DNA of 22,979 bases. It comes from Chloroflexota bacterium (GTDB taxonomy: Bacteria > Chloroflexota > Ktedonobacteria > Ktedonobacterales > Ktedonobacteraceae). Below the pieces are notes generated by a model. That model saw nothing but the letters and a program-made list of their open reading frames with translations, had not been told where the DNA came from and did not search any database. Made by a program: the position numbers and the translations under genes. The DNA lies in NCBI GenBank assembly GCA_005881495.1, contig VBHI01000339.1, positions 1 to 22,979 on the forward strand. The letters run 5' to 3'. Shown in pieces: positions 13,390 through 20,914 of this stretch. The first letter of the stretch is position 1, and every line of letters begins with the position of its first letter.

Positions 13390-14328
13390 TCAAGTACTGG
13401 GAAGTTCGCCGACCAGCAGATATAGTACGTGGTGGTCGGTTCCTCGCAGCACTTCTAAGGAAAGTGTCCCACTTTGTACGGTCAGTAGTTTCTGATGCAG
13501 GCAGTCAATAGATCTGATCTCCGTGCCACCAGCCGAGACGATCAAATCTCCCTCTTGCAGCCCCGCTTCTGAGGCGGAACTAGGAATTGCTACTGCCTGG
13601 ACAAGCAATCCAGGAGCGTCGGTCAAACCTGCGGAACGACGTATGTGCCTGGCGACATGAGCAGGGGCCAGTGATGCACCAATCCAACGGGAGGGGTGTT
13701 GCGGATCCTCTGAGTCAAGAGGATCAAAGCTGAGAAGCAGGATACGCAGCAATGAAGAGAGCTGTTCGCGTTGCTCCCCATTCAGGGCCGAGAGGAGGCG
13801 ATCTTCATTGGCAAGGTGGACCGGAGCCACTTGATCGAACAGCTTAGTCCCCTTCTCCGTGAGGCGGACGAGAACTCCACGCTGGTCATTGGGGTCAGGC
13901 AACCGCTCGACGAGGCCATCTTGCATCAGGCGGTCGATACGCACGCTAATCGTCCCACTCGTCAACTGCAGTGCATCCATCAGGGCACGCTGAGAAAGCT
14001 GGTAAGGCGCACCCACGCGACGCAACGTCGTGATCACCGCGAATGAAGGACCGGTCAGACCGAAACGCTCAAAGACTGCCCCGATCTCAGCATGCAGATA
14101 CGATTGTAGCAGCCCCAGGCGGTTGATAATGGCAACCGATGAAACATTCAGGTCTGGTCGCTCATGTGCCCATCCTTCGAGAATCCAATCGGTATGGTCT
14201 CGTAGATGACGAGTCACGCTTCCTTGTTGCCCGGTCTGCTCGTGCTGAAACGCGTCTATGTAATTGCTCGATGTCCTACTGCCCGTGTCTGGGACAGCAG
14301 GGAGCGAAACTTTCTTGCTACGCTTCAT
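13390..14328 (-). CDS. MarR-family regulator fused to a C-terminal PDZ domain
   Basis: A 312-residue protein in two parts. Residues about 60-205 form a MarR winged helix: LSQRALMDALQLTSGTISVR as the helix-turn-helix, DRLMQDGLVERLPDPNDQRG as the wing with the conserved D-x-R-G, then LTEKG. Residues about 225-312 form a PDZ domain of the HtrA type: GLLVQAVAIPSSASEAGLQEGDLIVSAGG, then IRSIDCLHQKLL and LSLEVLRG. MarR proteins are normally about 140-180 residues with no PDZ. PDZ domains bind peptide C-termini or other proteins, so this regulator could sense a peptide or be tied to a protein partner; that is inference. No signal peptide or membrane helix is seen, so it should be cytoplasmic. It starts at ATG 14328 behind GAGAGGA, is divergent from the F420-reductase-like gene, and probably controls that gene and the downstream LLM gene. 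Confidence 0.9.
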   Translation of the reverse strand: MKRSKKVSLPAVPDTGSRTSSNYIDAFQHEQTGQQGSVTRHLRDHTDWILEGWAHERPDLNVSSVAIINRLGLLQSYLHAEIGAVFERFGLTGPSFAVITTLRRVGAPYQLSQRALMDALQLTSGTISVRIDRLMQDGLVERLPDPNDQRGVLVRLTEKGTKLFDQVAPVHLANEDRLLSALNGEQREQLSSLLRILLLSFDPLDSEDPQHPSRWIGASLAPAHVARHIRRSAGLTDAPGLLVQAVAIPSSASEAGLQEGDLIVSAGGTEIRSIDCLHQKLLTVQSGTLSLEVLRGTDHHVLYLLVGELPST

Positions 14329-14365
14329 GCGTGAAGTCCTCTCAGGTCAATGACTATTGAAACAA

Positions 14366-14395
14366 TTGACAGTGACTACTTGTCTAGTGTATACT
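14366..14395 (+). promoter_or_regulatory. Sigma-70-type promoter of the F420-reductase-like gene
   Basis: TTGACA (14366-14371) and TATACT (14390-14395) are separated by 18 bases. The predicted start, about 14402, is 1-2 bases before the long palindrome at 14404. A smaller inverted pair TCAAT/ATTGA (14347-14360) lies just upstream, between this promoter and the divergent MarR-PDZ gene. Confidence 0.65.
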
Positions 14396-14403
14396 ACCAC
14401 ATG

Positions 14404-14451
14404 TTTCCATTGGAGTAAATGTTTGAAATCAAACATTTACTCCAATGGAAA
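14404..14451. repeat. Perfect 23-bp inverted repeat (operator or 5' mRNA hairpin)
   Basis: The left arm 14404-14426 (begins TTTCCATTGGAGTAAATG) is matched without any mismatch by the right arm 14429-14451; two A residues form the centre. It begins at the predicted transcription start of the divergent gene. There is no T-run after it, so it is not a normal terminator. It may be the MarR-PDZ operator, a 5'-terminal mRNA hairpin, or both. Confidence 0.85.
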
Positions 14452-14518
14452 GGAACAAGAAGTTCTCTCTGCTTATGAGAACTTGCAACCTGAGATGACG
14501 AAAGAGAGAGGAAGAACG

Positions 14519-15148
14519 ATGACAACCAGAACACTCAGCATTGCTGTCCTTGGCGCAGGCAACGTCGGTGGAACGCTTGGGCGGAAGTGGAATGTCGCCG
14601 GATATCGAGTTGCCTTTGGTGTGAGTGACCCCAATGGGAAGAACGCGCAGGCACTGAGAAATGAGCTAGATGACCAGGTTACGATTGGTGCGGTCGCCGA
14701 CGTGCTGAGCACCAATCCAGAAGTAGTGGTGATGGCCCTGCCCGGCACGGCTATGGATGCCACTATTCACGAATATGCTCATCAGCTCGATGGCCGCATC
14801 ATGATCGATGCAGCAAATCGCTTGGGAGGCGGCCCCATGAACAGCTTTGCTACCTTCCAGCAGCACACGCCACGGGCTCGCGTCTTCCGAGCTTTCAACT
14901 CGATCAGTTGGGAAAACTTTGCCAATCCAGAGTTTGATGGGATAACGGCGGACCTCTTCTACTGCGGCCCCAACGACGATGCTCGCAGTATCGTGGAACA
15001 GTTGATTGCCGCTATTGGGCTGCGCCCGATGTACCTGGGTGGTGATGAACAGGTTGGCCTGGTAGACGCAGTTGCAGGGCTGTCGTTCGCGCTGGCCTTC
15101 GGTCAAGGCATGGGGCGTCATCTGGCCTTCAAGGTTCTCACCCGGTAG
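14519..15148 (+). CDS. NADPH:F420-reductase-like NAD(P)-binding protein
   Basis: A 209-residue Rossmann-fold protein of the F420-dependent NADP reductase family (NADP_oxidored_F420 type). The dinucleotide motif is LSIAVLGAGNVGGTLGRKW at the N-terminus, followed by AFGVSDP, VVVMALPGTAMD, GRIMIDAANR and AFNSISWENF, as in this family. Such proteins move hydride between NADP and F420 or act on small ketones or imines; the true substrate here is unproven. I chose ATG 14519, 7-8 bases after AGAGAGGAAG. The frame extends upstream to 14357, but that part is promoter and palindrome DNA. It is divergent from the MarR-PDZ regulator, which is the obvious candidate controller. It ends 100 bases before the convergent aldo/keto reductase. 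Confidence 0.85.
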   Translation: MTTRTLSIAVLGAGNVGGTLGRKWNVAGYRVAFGVSDPNGKNAQALRNELDDQVTIGAVADVLSTNPEVVVMALPGTAMDATIHEYAHQLDGRIMIDAANRLGGGPMNSFATFQQHTPRARVFRAFNSISWENFANPEFDGITADLFYCGPNDDARSIVEQLIAAIGLRPMYLGGDEQVGLVDAVAGLSFALAFGQGMGRHLAFKVLTR

Positions 15149-15249
15149 CGGGTCCAGCTCCCTCATCTGTATGCTTTCCTCGCCGTGAAACCCTGGTCAA
15201 TTCGGTGATGTTTGTTATCGCGTCCCAATGAAGCCGCACACAGGGAAGC

Positions 15250-16119
15250 CTACACGAATAGTGGCACCATACCGAGCCGGGTAGCCAGTGCCTGCATTTG
15301 TTCGTCCGTTGGACCCGCTGACCCTTCCTGCCAGCGGCTGGCGGCATCGAGTACTTTGGGAAGCAGGTGAATATCTCCAACTGTGTTCAAGAAAATACCT
15401 GGCCGCTTCAGCACCCAGTGCACCGCCAGGTCGATATCCTGCTGCTCCTCCAATGGCTCATACCACACATCTCGAGTGCGTGTGCGGCCCATCCAGGGCT
15501 GGTAAGCGATCGACTTGATCGTCTGTACAGCCACATTGCGCTGCTGACAGGTCGAGAGCAAGGCATTGAAGTTTTCAGCATAGTAGGGATTCTGCATGGT
15601 GATGTAGTTGTAGGGCAGCAGGACCGCGTCAAAGTCGAAGCGTTCAAGGCTGCGGCGGTGCGTGGCAGCAATCTGCAAGCCATGCCCGGTGACACCGACC
15701 ACTCGTATCAATCCCTGCTTTTTGGCCTCCACGGCAGCATCGATAGCGCCGCCAGGACTCAAAGCTATGTCCCACTCAATGGGGTCAACGAGGTTATGCA
15801 GTTGCCACAAGTCCACGTAATCGATGCGCATGCGTTCCAGGGAGCGCTGCAGTTCCTCTTTCGCCTCCTGCGCTGTGCGGGCATCAGTCTTCGTCGCCAC
15901 GTAGAACAGCGAGCGGTGCTGGGCCAGCCAGGGAGCGATGCGCAATTCTGCATCGCCGTAGCTCGCCGCCACGTCTATGTGGTTGACGCCATAGCGCAGC
16001 AGCACCTCTAGTGTGTGGTCTGCTTCCTCCTGCGTGACGTTGCTGAGAGACGCGGCCCCGAAAATAGTGCGTGTGCTCATGTGACCGCTACGGCCAAATG
16101 GTTGTGTCGCAATCGACAT
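15250..16119 (-). CDS. Aldo/keto reductase
   Basis: An NADPH-dependent TIM-barrel reductase of the AKR superfamily, 289 residues. The catalytic tetrad is visible: D49 and Y54 ([12 protein letters not shown]), K77 (YVATKTD) and H108 (LWQLHN). The C-terminal half is less conserved; a predicted-aldo/keto-reductase subgroup with the [18 protein letters not shown] segment fits better than a sugar reductase. I chose ATG 16119 because AGGAGG stands 6 bases upstream; the longer frame to 16146 lacks a ribosome site. It appears monocistronic. The substrate is unknown. Confidence 0.92.
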   Translation of the reverse strand: MSIATQPFGRSGHMSTRTIFGAASLSNVTQEEADHTLEVLLRYGVNHIDVAASYGDAELRIAPWLAQHRSLFYVATKTDARTAQEAKEELQRSLERMRIDYVDLWQLHNLVDPIEWDIALSPGGAIDAAVEAKKQGLIRVVGVTGHGLQIAATHRRSLERFDFDAVLLPYNYITMQNPYYAENFNALLSTCQQRNVAVQTIKSIAYQPWMGRTRTRDVWYEPLEEQQDIDLAVHWVLKRPGIFLNTVGDIHLLPKVLDAASRWQEGSAGPTDEQMQALATRLGMVPLFV

Positions 16120-16454
16120 CTCTTTCCTCCTAATGTTTGCTCGCATACCTTTTTAGACAATTGTAAGCCTATAGATTCACACTGCGGTTCAATTTTATCA
16201 CTTTTCGAGAGGGGTATAGGGAGTCAAGTGTTTAAATAGTTATCGTAATGAACGTATGCTATAGCATAGTAATGCATGGGAGAGTCGCCAACCCCCAAAC
16301 TCAGGCGCGTGATATGATGACTATCATTAACTGAATGAGGCTTGTCACGTCTATCAAAAGCAGGGAAAGCTAGCCAGCCCCGTCTTTGCATGGCCTCTTC
16401 CCTGTATCTTCTCACAAGGAAGATGTTCTCGCGCTCTCAGCTCTTTTGGAGCCT
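16120..16454. other. 335-base intergenic region with a 14-bp palindrome
   Basis: It lies between the aldo/keto reductase start and the monooxygenase stop, both minus strand. It is AT-richer than the surroundings. It holds the perfect palindrome TATGCTATAGCATA (16255-16268), about 135 bases upstream of the reductase start. I see no clear promoter. The 63-codon minus-strand frame (16224-16415) has no recognisable features. Confidence 0.4.
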
Positions 16455-18131
16455 TTACGTTGCTACTTGCCTCTCTCCCACGGGAACTTCCAGCGGAAGA
16501 AAGAGCTTCTTGCAGTAGACCTGTAGCGGCTCAACGGCGAGGGATTGGCTGCGGAAGCCGATATACCCATCAGGGCGAATGAGCACGAGTCCCTCCTGAG
16601 CCATGCCGTAGCGCTGATGCAGGAGGTATTCGGGGTCGTACAGTACACTGGCGTTCTCCTCTTCCGATTGCTGATCGGTTCTTACGAGGATGAAATAGGC
16701 CTCAACCAGTTCACGGTAGCCACAGCTGAGCAGCTCGTCGATCTCCCGCCATCGCTGCTGGATCGTCCTGGCATCGTGCTGTCCGGCAAAGACCAGCAGA
16801 ACGTGGCGGGTCCCGCGTAAGCCTTCAAAAAGCCTCATTGCTGCCCTCTCCGGTCCCGCCTGGACCAGTCCGTCGGGGGCGCGGTCACCGGCACGCAGCT
16901 TGCCGCGCTGGCCGCCAACGTCACGGACAATAGGACTGTGGCGGTACGAGACGCGAAGCATGGCCAGGGTATTGGCGAAGAGGTGTTGGACCGCAGAGAG
17001 CGACGTGATGCGCGGGATGAGCATGTTTCGTAGCGTGACCAGCAGTGGCGCACGCAACACGGCCAGGCGAGTCAGCAGTTCGGTTCCTTGCAGCAGTACC
17101 CTCCCAACGGGTTCTCGCTCGGCTTGATAACTGGCTAAGAGCGATGCGGGGGCCTGCTTGGAGGCAACGAGGGCTAGCTTCCATGCCAGATTGAAGGCAT
17201 CCTGGATGCCTGTATTCATTCCCTGGGCAGCCAGCGGTGAGTGGATATGGGCCGCATCACCCGCCAGGAAGACGCGTCCCTGTCCGTATTGTTTGACCTT
17301 GCGCTGATGAATATGGAACCCCTGGAGTCCGACCGGGTGCGAGACGCGTACCCCGTGCAGGCCGCATGCCTCCATCACGTGCTCCACATCCTGAAGCGTC
17401 ACCTCCTCTCCTGGAGCGCCTGGGTGAGGGCGGTAGGTGGCAATGACGCGGAACCTACCGCCGCCCAAGGGGAAGAAAGCGATCAGACTTCCCCTGCCAA
17501 CAAACCCCACAACCCGATCATTCGGTCGCTCCCAGGCGACCTCCATATCTCCCAACGCGAAGTGCTGCTCAAAGGCGGTTCCGCCAAACCCCATGCCCAT
17601 CAGGTGACGCACGCGACTATGTGCCCCATCACAACCGACGAGCCAGCGCGTGTGTACCCGCGTTTCGCTGCCGTCGGAGCGGCGCAGCACTGCCTCCACC
17701 CCGTGCTCCTGCTGAGCCAGATCGATCAATTCCATCCCGCACTCGATAGGAATGCCCTGCTGGTTGGTCAGGTGTTCAGCCAGGATAGTCTCGGTGATGT
17801 GCTGCGGGATGAGAAACGCATAGGGATAGGGGCTGTCAATGAGGCGAGTGAAATCGAAGTGAGCTAGCTGTTTCTCCTGGCTCAAGACGCTGAAACCCTT
17901 CGCCTTGTTCCCCCGAGCCAGAAAAGTGTCCGCCAGGCCCATTTTTTCAAAGAGTTCAAGCGTGCGAGCCTGGATGCCCGCCGCTCGCGACCAGGGTGCT
18001 ACCTCCTGGGCCTTGTCGATGATGCGACAGGACACGCCGTGACGGGTTAACTCACTGGCGAGGGTCAATCCCACCGGTCCCGCTCCCACTACCAGCACAT
18101 CACAGTCATAAGAGAGAGACATTGAATGCAT
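16455..18131 (-). CDS. FAD-dependent aromatic monooxygenase (PheA/TfdB/MhpA type)
   Basis: A 558-residue class A flavoprotein hydroxylase. The FAD dinucleotide fold is at the N-terminus (VLVVGAGPVGLTLASELTRHG, residues about 13-33). The DG motif reads VGCDGAHSRVRHLMG near residue 167. The ribityl-binding motif VFLAGDAAHIHSPLAAQGMN lies near 290, followed by the family's QDAFNLAWKLA. The C-terminal part (from about 400) is the thioredoxin-like domain found in phenol hydroxylase and MhpA relatives. It would hydroxylate a phenolic compound or polyketide/antibiotic using NAD(P)H and O2; the exact substrate cannot be seen. It starts at ATG 18131, with AAGGAGG 8 bases before it. The TetR gene ends only 51 bases upstream on the same strand, so the pair is probably an operon under that repressor. 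Confidence 0.93.
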   Translation of the reverse strand: MHSMSLSYDCDVLVVGAGPVGLTLASELTRHGVSCRIIDKAQEVAPWSRAAGIQARTLELFEKMGLADTFLARGNKAKGFSVLSQEKQLAHFDFTRLIDSPYPYAFLIPQHITETILAEHLTNQQGIPIECGMELIDLAQQEHGVEAVLRRSDGSETRVHTRWLVGCDGAHSRVRHLMGMGFGGTAFEQHFALGDMEVAWERPNDRVVGFVGRGSLIAFFPLGGGRFRVIATYRPHPGAPGEEVTLQDVEHVMEACGLHGVRVSHPVGLQGFHIHQRKVKQYGQGRVFLAGDAAHIHSPLAAQGMNTGIQDAFNLAWKLALVASKQAPASLLASYQAEREPVGRVLLQGTELLTRLAVLRAPLLVTLRNMLIPRITSLSAVQHLFANTLAMLRVSYRHSPIVRDVGGQRGKLRAGDRAPDGLVQAGPERAAMRLFEGLRGTRHVLLVFAGQHDARTIQQRWREIDELLSCGYRELVEAYFILVRTDQQSEEENASVLYDPEYLLHQRYGMAQEGLVLIRPDGYIGFRSQSLAVEPLQVYCKKLFLPLEVPVGERQVAT

Positions 18132-18182
18132 CAGGAAAACCTCCTTACTTCTTGAGGATACGTAAGCGCTCGCATCTCCTGT

Positions 18183-18842
18183 TCATGTAGGCCGAACAGA
18201 CAGCAGAAAGTAGTCGATATGCTGTTCGGCGAGGCGATGTCCCTCGTGGCGTTGCGCTTCGGTAGCATCAGCATGCAGGTAGAGAAAACGAATGGTAACA
18301 AGAGGAGCGAGCAGTTCCCACACGAGATGCTCGGGCGAGACATGCTCCTGGATGCGCCCTCGCTCCATCCAGTGGCGAAAGATCTGGCCAAACTCCTGCT
18401 GCGCCTGCCGTATCGCTGCCTGGACGCTACCCCTCCCACTCTCGGTGGCGAGCACGCCCTCGCGCATAAAGAAGCTGGCAAAGCGACGGGCGCATGGCTC
18501 GTCCCATACGATCAGCAGATGCTGTGTGAACTGGCGCAGAATCACCGCCGGGTCTGCTTCTCCCATCGCATCTCCACTCGTCTGGAGGAAATCCAGCACA
18601 AAGGCGGTCGGCGGGCCAACCTGCTCGAACAGGGTCTCGTAAATCGCTTGCTTGCTCTCAAAATGTGCATAGATGGCGCTTTCGCTGATCCCGATGGCGT
18701 GGGCGATCTGGCGCAGCGACGTGCCTGCAAAGCCCTGAGCCGCGAATAGCTCCAGGGCTGTGTCGAGAATGGCGTCACGTGTCTGGCGTGCTCCCAGTTT
18801 TGGTGGTCGTCCAAGTCGACCGGTCCGTTGTGATCTACTCAT
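18183..18842 (-). CDS. TetR-family repressor of the monooxygenase operon
   Basis: A 219-residue TetR regulator. The helix-turn-helix domain (about residues 20-65) reads RDAILDTALELFAAQGFAGT, SLRQIAHAIGISESAIYAHF, ESKQAIYETLF. The C-terminal ligand domain is not diagnostic. A strong promoter and a palindrome sit immediately upstream (18849-18877), arguing for autoregulation and control of the monooxygenase downstream. The -10 box lies only 6 bases before the ATG at 18842, and only a weak AGGT precedes it, so the message is probably leaderless. The likely inducer is the aromatic substrate of the monooxygenase, by analogy with similar pairs. Confidence 0.92.
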   Translation of the reverse strand: MSRSQRTGRLGRPPKLGARQTRDAILDTALELFAAQGFAGTSLRQIAHAIGISESAIYAHFESKQAIYETLFEQVGPPTAFVLDFLQTSGDAMGEADPAVILRQFTQHLLIVWDEPCARRFASFFMREGVLATESGRGSVQAAIRQAQQEFGQIFRHWMERGRIQEHVSPEHLVWELLAPLVTIRFLYLHADATEAQRHEGHRLAEQHIDYFLLSVRPT

Positions 18843-18848
18843 ACCTAT

Positions 18849-18877
18849 ATATTAATGATCGATCGTTAATTTGTCAA
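18849..18877 (-). promoter_or_regulatory. TetR promoter with embedded operator palindrome
   Basis: On the minus strand TTGACA (18877-18872), 17 bases, TAATAT (18854-18849). The spacer and -10 are covered by a 20-bp near-perfect palindrome (18851-18870) with core GATCGATC flanked by TTAA blocks and one mismatched pair. A repressor bound there would block RNA polymerase. The start of transcription coincides with the ATG at 18842. Confidence 0.7.
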
Positions 18878-19145
18878 GGGGAAAAGAGAGGAATGTGCCA
18901 CATGCCGTAGATGTTTCTTGAAAATGTAGCATTAGAACTGACTGTAAATCCCAGGATTCTGGGCACCTGTCCCAAAAAGGGCAGCTCAACCCTCTTTATT
19001 TGTGATGATCACATGTGATGGTCATCACGACAACGTCTCTACTCATAGAATGAGATAGAATGAGAAGGAAAATATGGCAAAAATATATCAGGCCCCGACG
19101 TTTCATAGAGGGACATTACCACGCTCAAGAGGAGATTGAAAAATT
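18878..19145 (+). promoter_or_regulatory. fgd upstream region with inverted repeat 19002-19028
   Basis: This is the divergent spacer between TetR and fgd. GTGATGA (19002-19008) and TCATCAC (19022-19028) are exact inverted arms enclosing the palindrome TCACATGTGA (19009-19018); this is a likely regulator site, possibly of the fgd promoter. A duplicated ATAGAATGAG-like segment follows at about 19046-19065. No clear -35/-10 pair was found. A 21-codon open frame at 19074-19139 is listed separately. Confidence 0.45.
19074..19139 (+). CDS. Possible 21-residue leader peptide upstream of fgd
   Basis: The ATG at 19074 follows GAAGGAA by 3-4 bases and opens MAKIYQAPTFHRGTLPRSRG, ending with D and then TGA at 19137-19139. 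The fgd ribosome site (AGGAG, 19130-19134) lies inside its last codons and the fgd ATG is 6 bases past its stop, an arrangement that would allow translational coupling. There is no run of a single amino acid to suggest attenuation. It may be chance; conservation in relatives would be needed to support it. Confidence 0.25.
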   Translation: MAKIYQAPTFHRGTLPRSRGD

Positions 19146-20159
19146 ATGGCACATCATCCTTTGAAACTTGGTTACAAAGCTTCAGCAGAACAGTTTGGCC
19201 CGCGAGAGTTGCTCAACTTCTCTATCGAGGCTGAGCAACGCGGCTTCGATAGCGTCTGGATTAGCGATCATTTCCAGCCGTGGCGACATACCAATGGGCA
19301 TGCGCCATTCGCGCTCTCCTGGTTAGGTGCCCTCGGCGAACGTACTTCGCGCATCCAGCTTGGGACTAGCGTGTTGACACCTACGTTTCGCTACCAGCCA
19401 GCGATTATCGCGCAAGCATTTGGCACGCTTGGCGCGCTCTATCCTGGCCGTGTGATCCTGGGCGTCGGCACGGGCGAATCACTCAACGAGGTTGCTGTGA
19501 CAGGTGCGGAATGGCCGCCTGCTAAGGAGCGCCTGGCTCGCTTGCGCGAGGCCGTTGCACTGATCCGCCAATTGTGGGCAGAGGATCTGGTTACCTTCGA
19601 GGGCCAGTACTATCGCACGCTCAATGCGACGATTTATGACCGTCCCGACCAGCCAGTGCCCATCTACATTAGTGCTGGTGGACCCGTTGCCGCCAAATAT
19701 GCAGGCCGCGCTGGCGATGGCTTTATTTGCACGTCTGGCAAAGGCGATGAACTCTACCGCGACCAGCTTTTACCAGCCGTCGAAGAGGGAGCCAAAGCCG
19801 CCAAACGTGATCCTGAGGCCATCGAGCATACTATCGAGGTCAAGGTTTCGTTCGATACGGACCGTGAGCGCGCGTATGCCGATACGCGTATCTGGGCCGC
19901 GTTAGCCTTGCCTGCCGAAGACAAAGCAGGCGTGCACGACCCACGCGAGATGGAACGCAGAGCGGAAAAAGTCGCCGACCAGGCCCATCGACGCTGGATT
20001 GTTTCCAGTGATCCTGAGGAGCACGTGGAGCAGGTCGGTCATTATATCGAACTCGGCTTCACACACCTGATTTTCCACGCACCGGGCGATGATCAATCGC
20101 GCTTCCTCCAGCTCTACTCTAAAGAAATCCTGCCTCGTATCAGGCAGCGCTGGGGATAA
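19146..20159 (+). CDS. fgd: F420-dependent glucose-6-phosphate dehydrogenase
   Basis: It oxidises glucose 6-phosphate to 6-phosphogluconolactone while reducing coenzyme F420, the main source of F420H2 in mycobacteria. The 337-residue product is very close to mycobacterial Fgd1 (336): both share [12 protein letters not shown] and SDHFQPWRH, and [11 protein letters not shown] and KYAGRAG. The catalytic residues of Fgd1 have counterparts here: H42, W46 and E111 (Fgd1 H40, W44, E109). The phosphate site has T195 and K198 (CTSGKG), K259, and R282 in [10 protein letters not shown]. That is stronger than a generic LLM match. It starts at ATG 19146 behind GAGGAG. The following TetR gene has its own promoter, so fgd is probably monocistronic. 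It would supply F420H2 to the LLM and PPOX-fold enzymes nearby. The similarity to Fgd1 is from memory, not an alignment run. Confidence 0.9.
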   Translation: MAHHPLKLGYKASAEQFGPRELLNFSIEAEQRGFDSVWISDHFQPWRHTNGHAPFALSWLGALGERTSRIQLGTSVLTPTFRYQPAIIAQAFGTLGALYPGRVILGVGTGESLNEVAVTGAEWPPAKERLARLREAVALIRQLWAEDLVTFEGQYYRTLNATIYDRPDQPVPIYISAGGPVAAKYAGRAGDGFICTSGKGDELYRDQLLPAVEEGAKAAKRDPEAIEHTIEVKVSFDTDRERAYADTRIWAALALPAEDKAGVHDPREMERRAEKVADQAHRRWIVSSDPEEHVEQVGHYIELGFTHLIFHAPGDDQSRFLQLYSKEILPRIRQRWG

Positions 20160-20224
20160 GACTTCTCGGTGGCATCCTGCATATCAAGAGGCTTACAGAT
20201 GGACAAAAAATAGTTCCATTACTC

Positions 20225-20285
20225 TTGACAAGCATGACATGTGCTGCTATACTCTCTATGTGAGTAATTACTCACTCACATAGAG
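20225..20285 (+). promoter_or_regulatory. Consensus promoter with nested TetR operator
   Basis: TTGACA (20225-20230), exactly 17 bases, TATACT (20248-20253). GTGAGTAATTACTCAC (20260-20275) is a perfect 16-bp palindrome at the predicted transcription start, of a form common for TetR-family operators. A second pair, CTCTATGTGAG (20254-20264) and CTCACATAGAG (20275-20285), is a perfect 11-bp inverted repeat enclosing it, off-centre by 2 bases. The gene's ribosome site AAAGGAAAG follows directly. Confidence 0.8.
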
Positions 20286-20297
20286 AAAGGAAAGATC

Positions 20298-20891
20298 ATG
20301 CAGGGAGGAACACAGCAGCAGATCCTGGAAGCAGTCGAGCGACTGATCCACTCGAAAGGGCTGGCGCGTGTAACGACAAAGGAGATCGCTCGCGCCACCG
20401 GCCTGTCAGAAGGGGCGCTCTACCGCCATTTCGACCATAAAGAAGAGGTCTTCTTTGCCATTCTCATAAAGAATCTGCCTTCTTTCATTGATACCTTTAA
20501 CCAGCACGTCGCCGGCACCGGAACGGTAAGCGGCAATCTCGAAGCCATCGGGCTGGCCGCCCTCCGCTACTATGAGCAGCTCATCCCGCTGAGTGCCTCC
20601 TTCTTTGCCGACACCGAGCTGCTGGCGCGGTTCCGAGACCTGATCGGCCAGATCAACGGGGGACCGCAAAGCGTCTTCGAACGTGTTGCCGTGTATATCG
20701 AGGAGGAGCAGCAACTGGGACGCATCGAAAAGCACGTCCCTGCTCTGAGCATTGCTACACTGCTGCTGGGACCATGTTTTCAGCGTATCTTCGTACGACA
20801 ACTACTTGGGAGCGATCCCTTTGGCAAGACCGATCAGCAGTTCGCCGAGGAACTGGTGCAGGCGCTGATACCTGGTCTCCTGGCCTGGTAA
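20298..20891 (+). CDS. TetR-family regulator heading the selenoprotein/PPOX operon
   Basis: A 197-residue TetR protein. The DNA-binding domain occupies about residues 5-55: QQQILEAVERLIHSKGLARV, then TTKEIARATGLSEGALYRHF and DHKEEVFFAIL. The ligand domain is generic (AcrR-like). It starts at ATG 20298 behind AGGAAAG. The operator at 20254-20285 overlaps its own promoter, so it most likely represses itself and the two genes behind it; the next gene starts only 23 bases after its stop. The inducer is unknown. Confidence 0.92.
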   Translation: MQGGTQQQILEAVERLIHSKGLARVTTKEIARATGLSEGALYRHFDHKEEVFFAILIKNLPSFIDTFNQHVAGTGTVSGNLEAIGLAALRYYEQLIPLSASFFADTELLARFRDLIGQINGGPQSVFERVAVYIEEEQQLGRIEKHVPALSIATLLLGPCFQRIFVRQLLGSDPFGKTDQQFAEELVQALIPGLLAW

Positions 20892-20914
20892 GTAGGGATA
20901 TAGGGAGAGACAAC

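Noticed and set aside
14404..14451. Rho-independent terminator
   Set aside because: The hairpin is perfect but is not GC-rich, has no T-run on either side, and lies upstream of both divergent genes.
14357..14518. 54-residue N-terminal extension of the F420-reductase-like protein
   Set aside because: This stretch contains the promoter and the 23-bp palindrome; the Rossmann fold starts right after ATG 14519.
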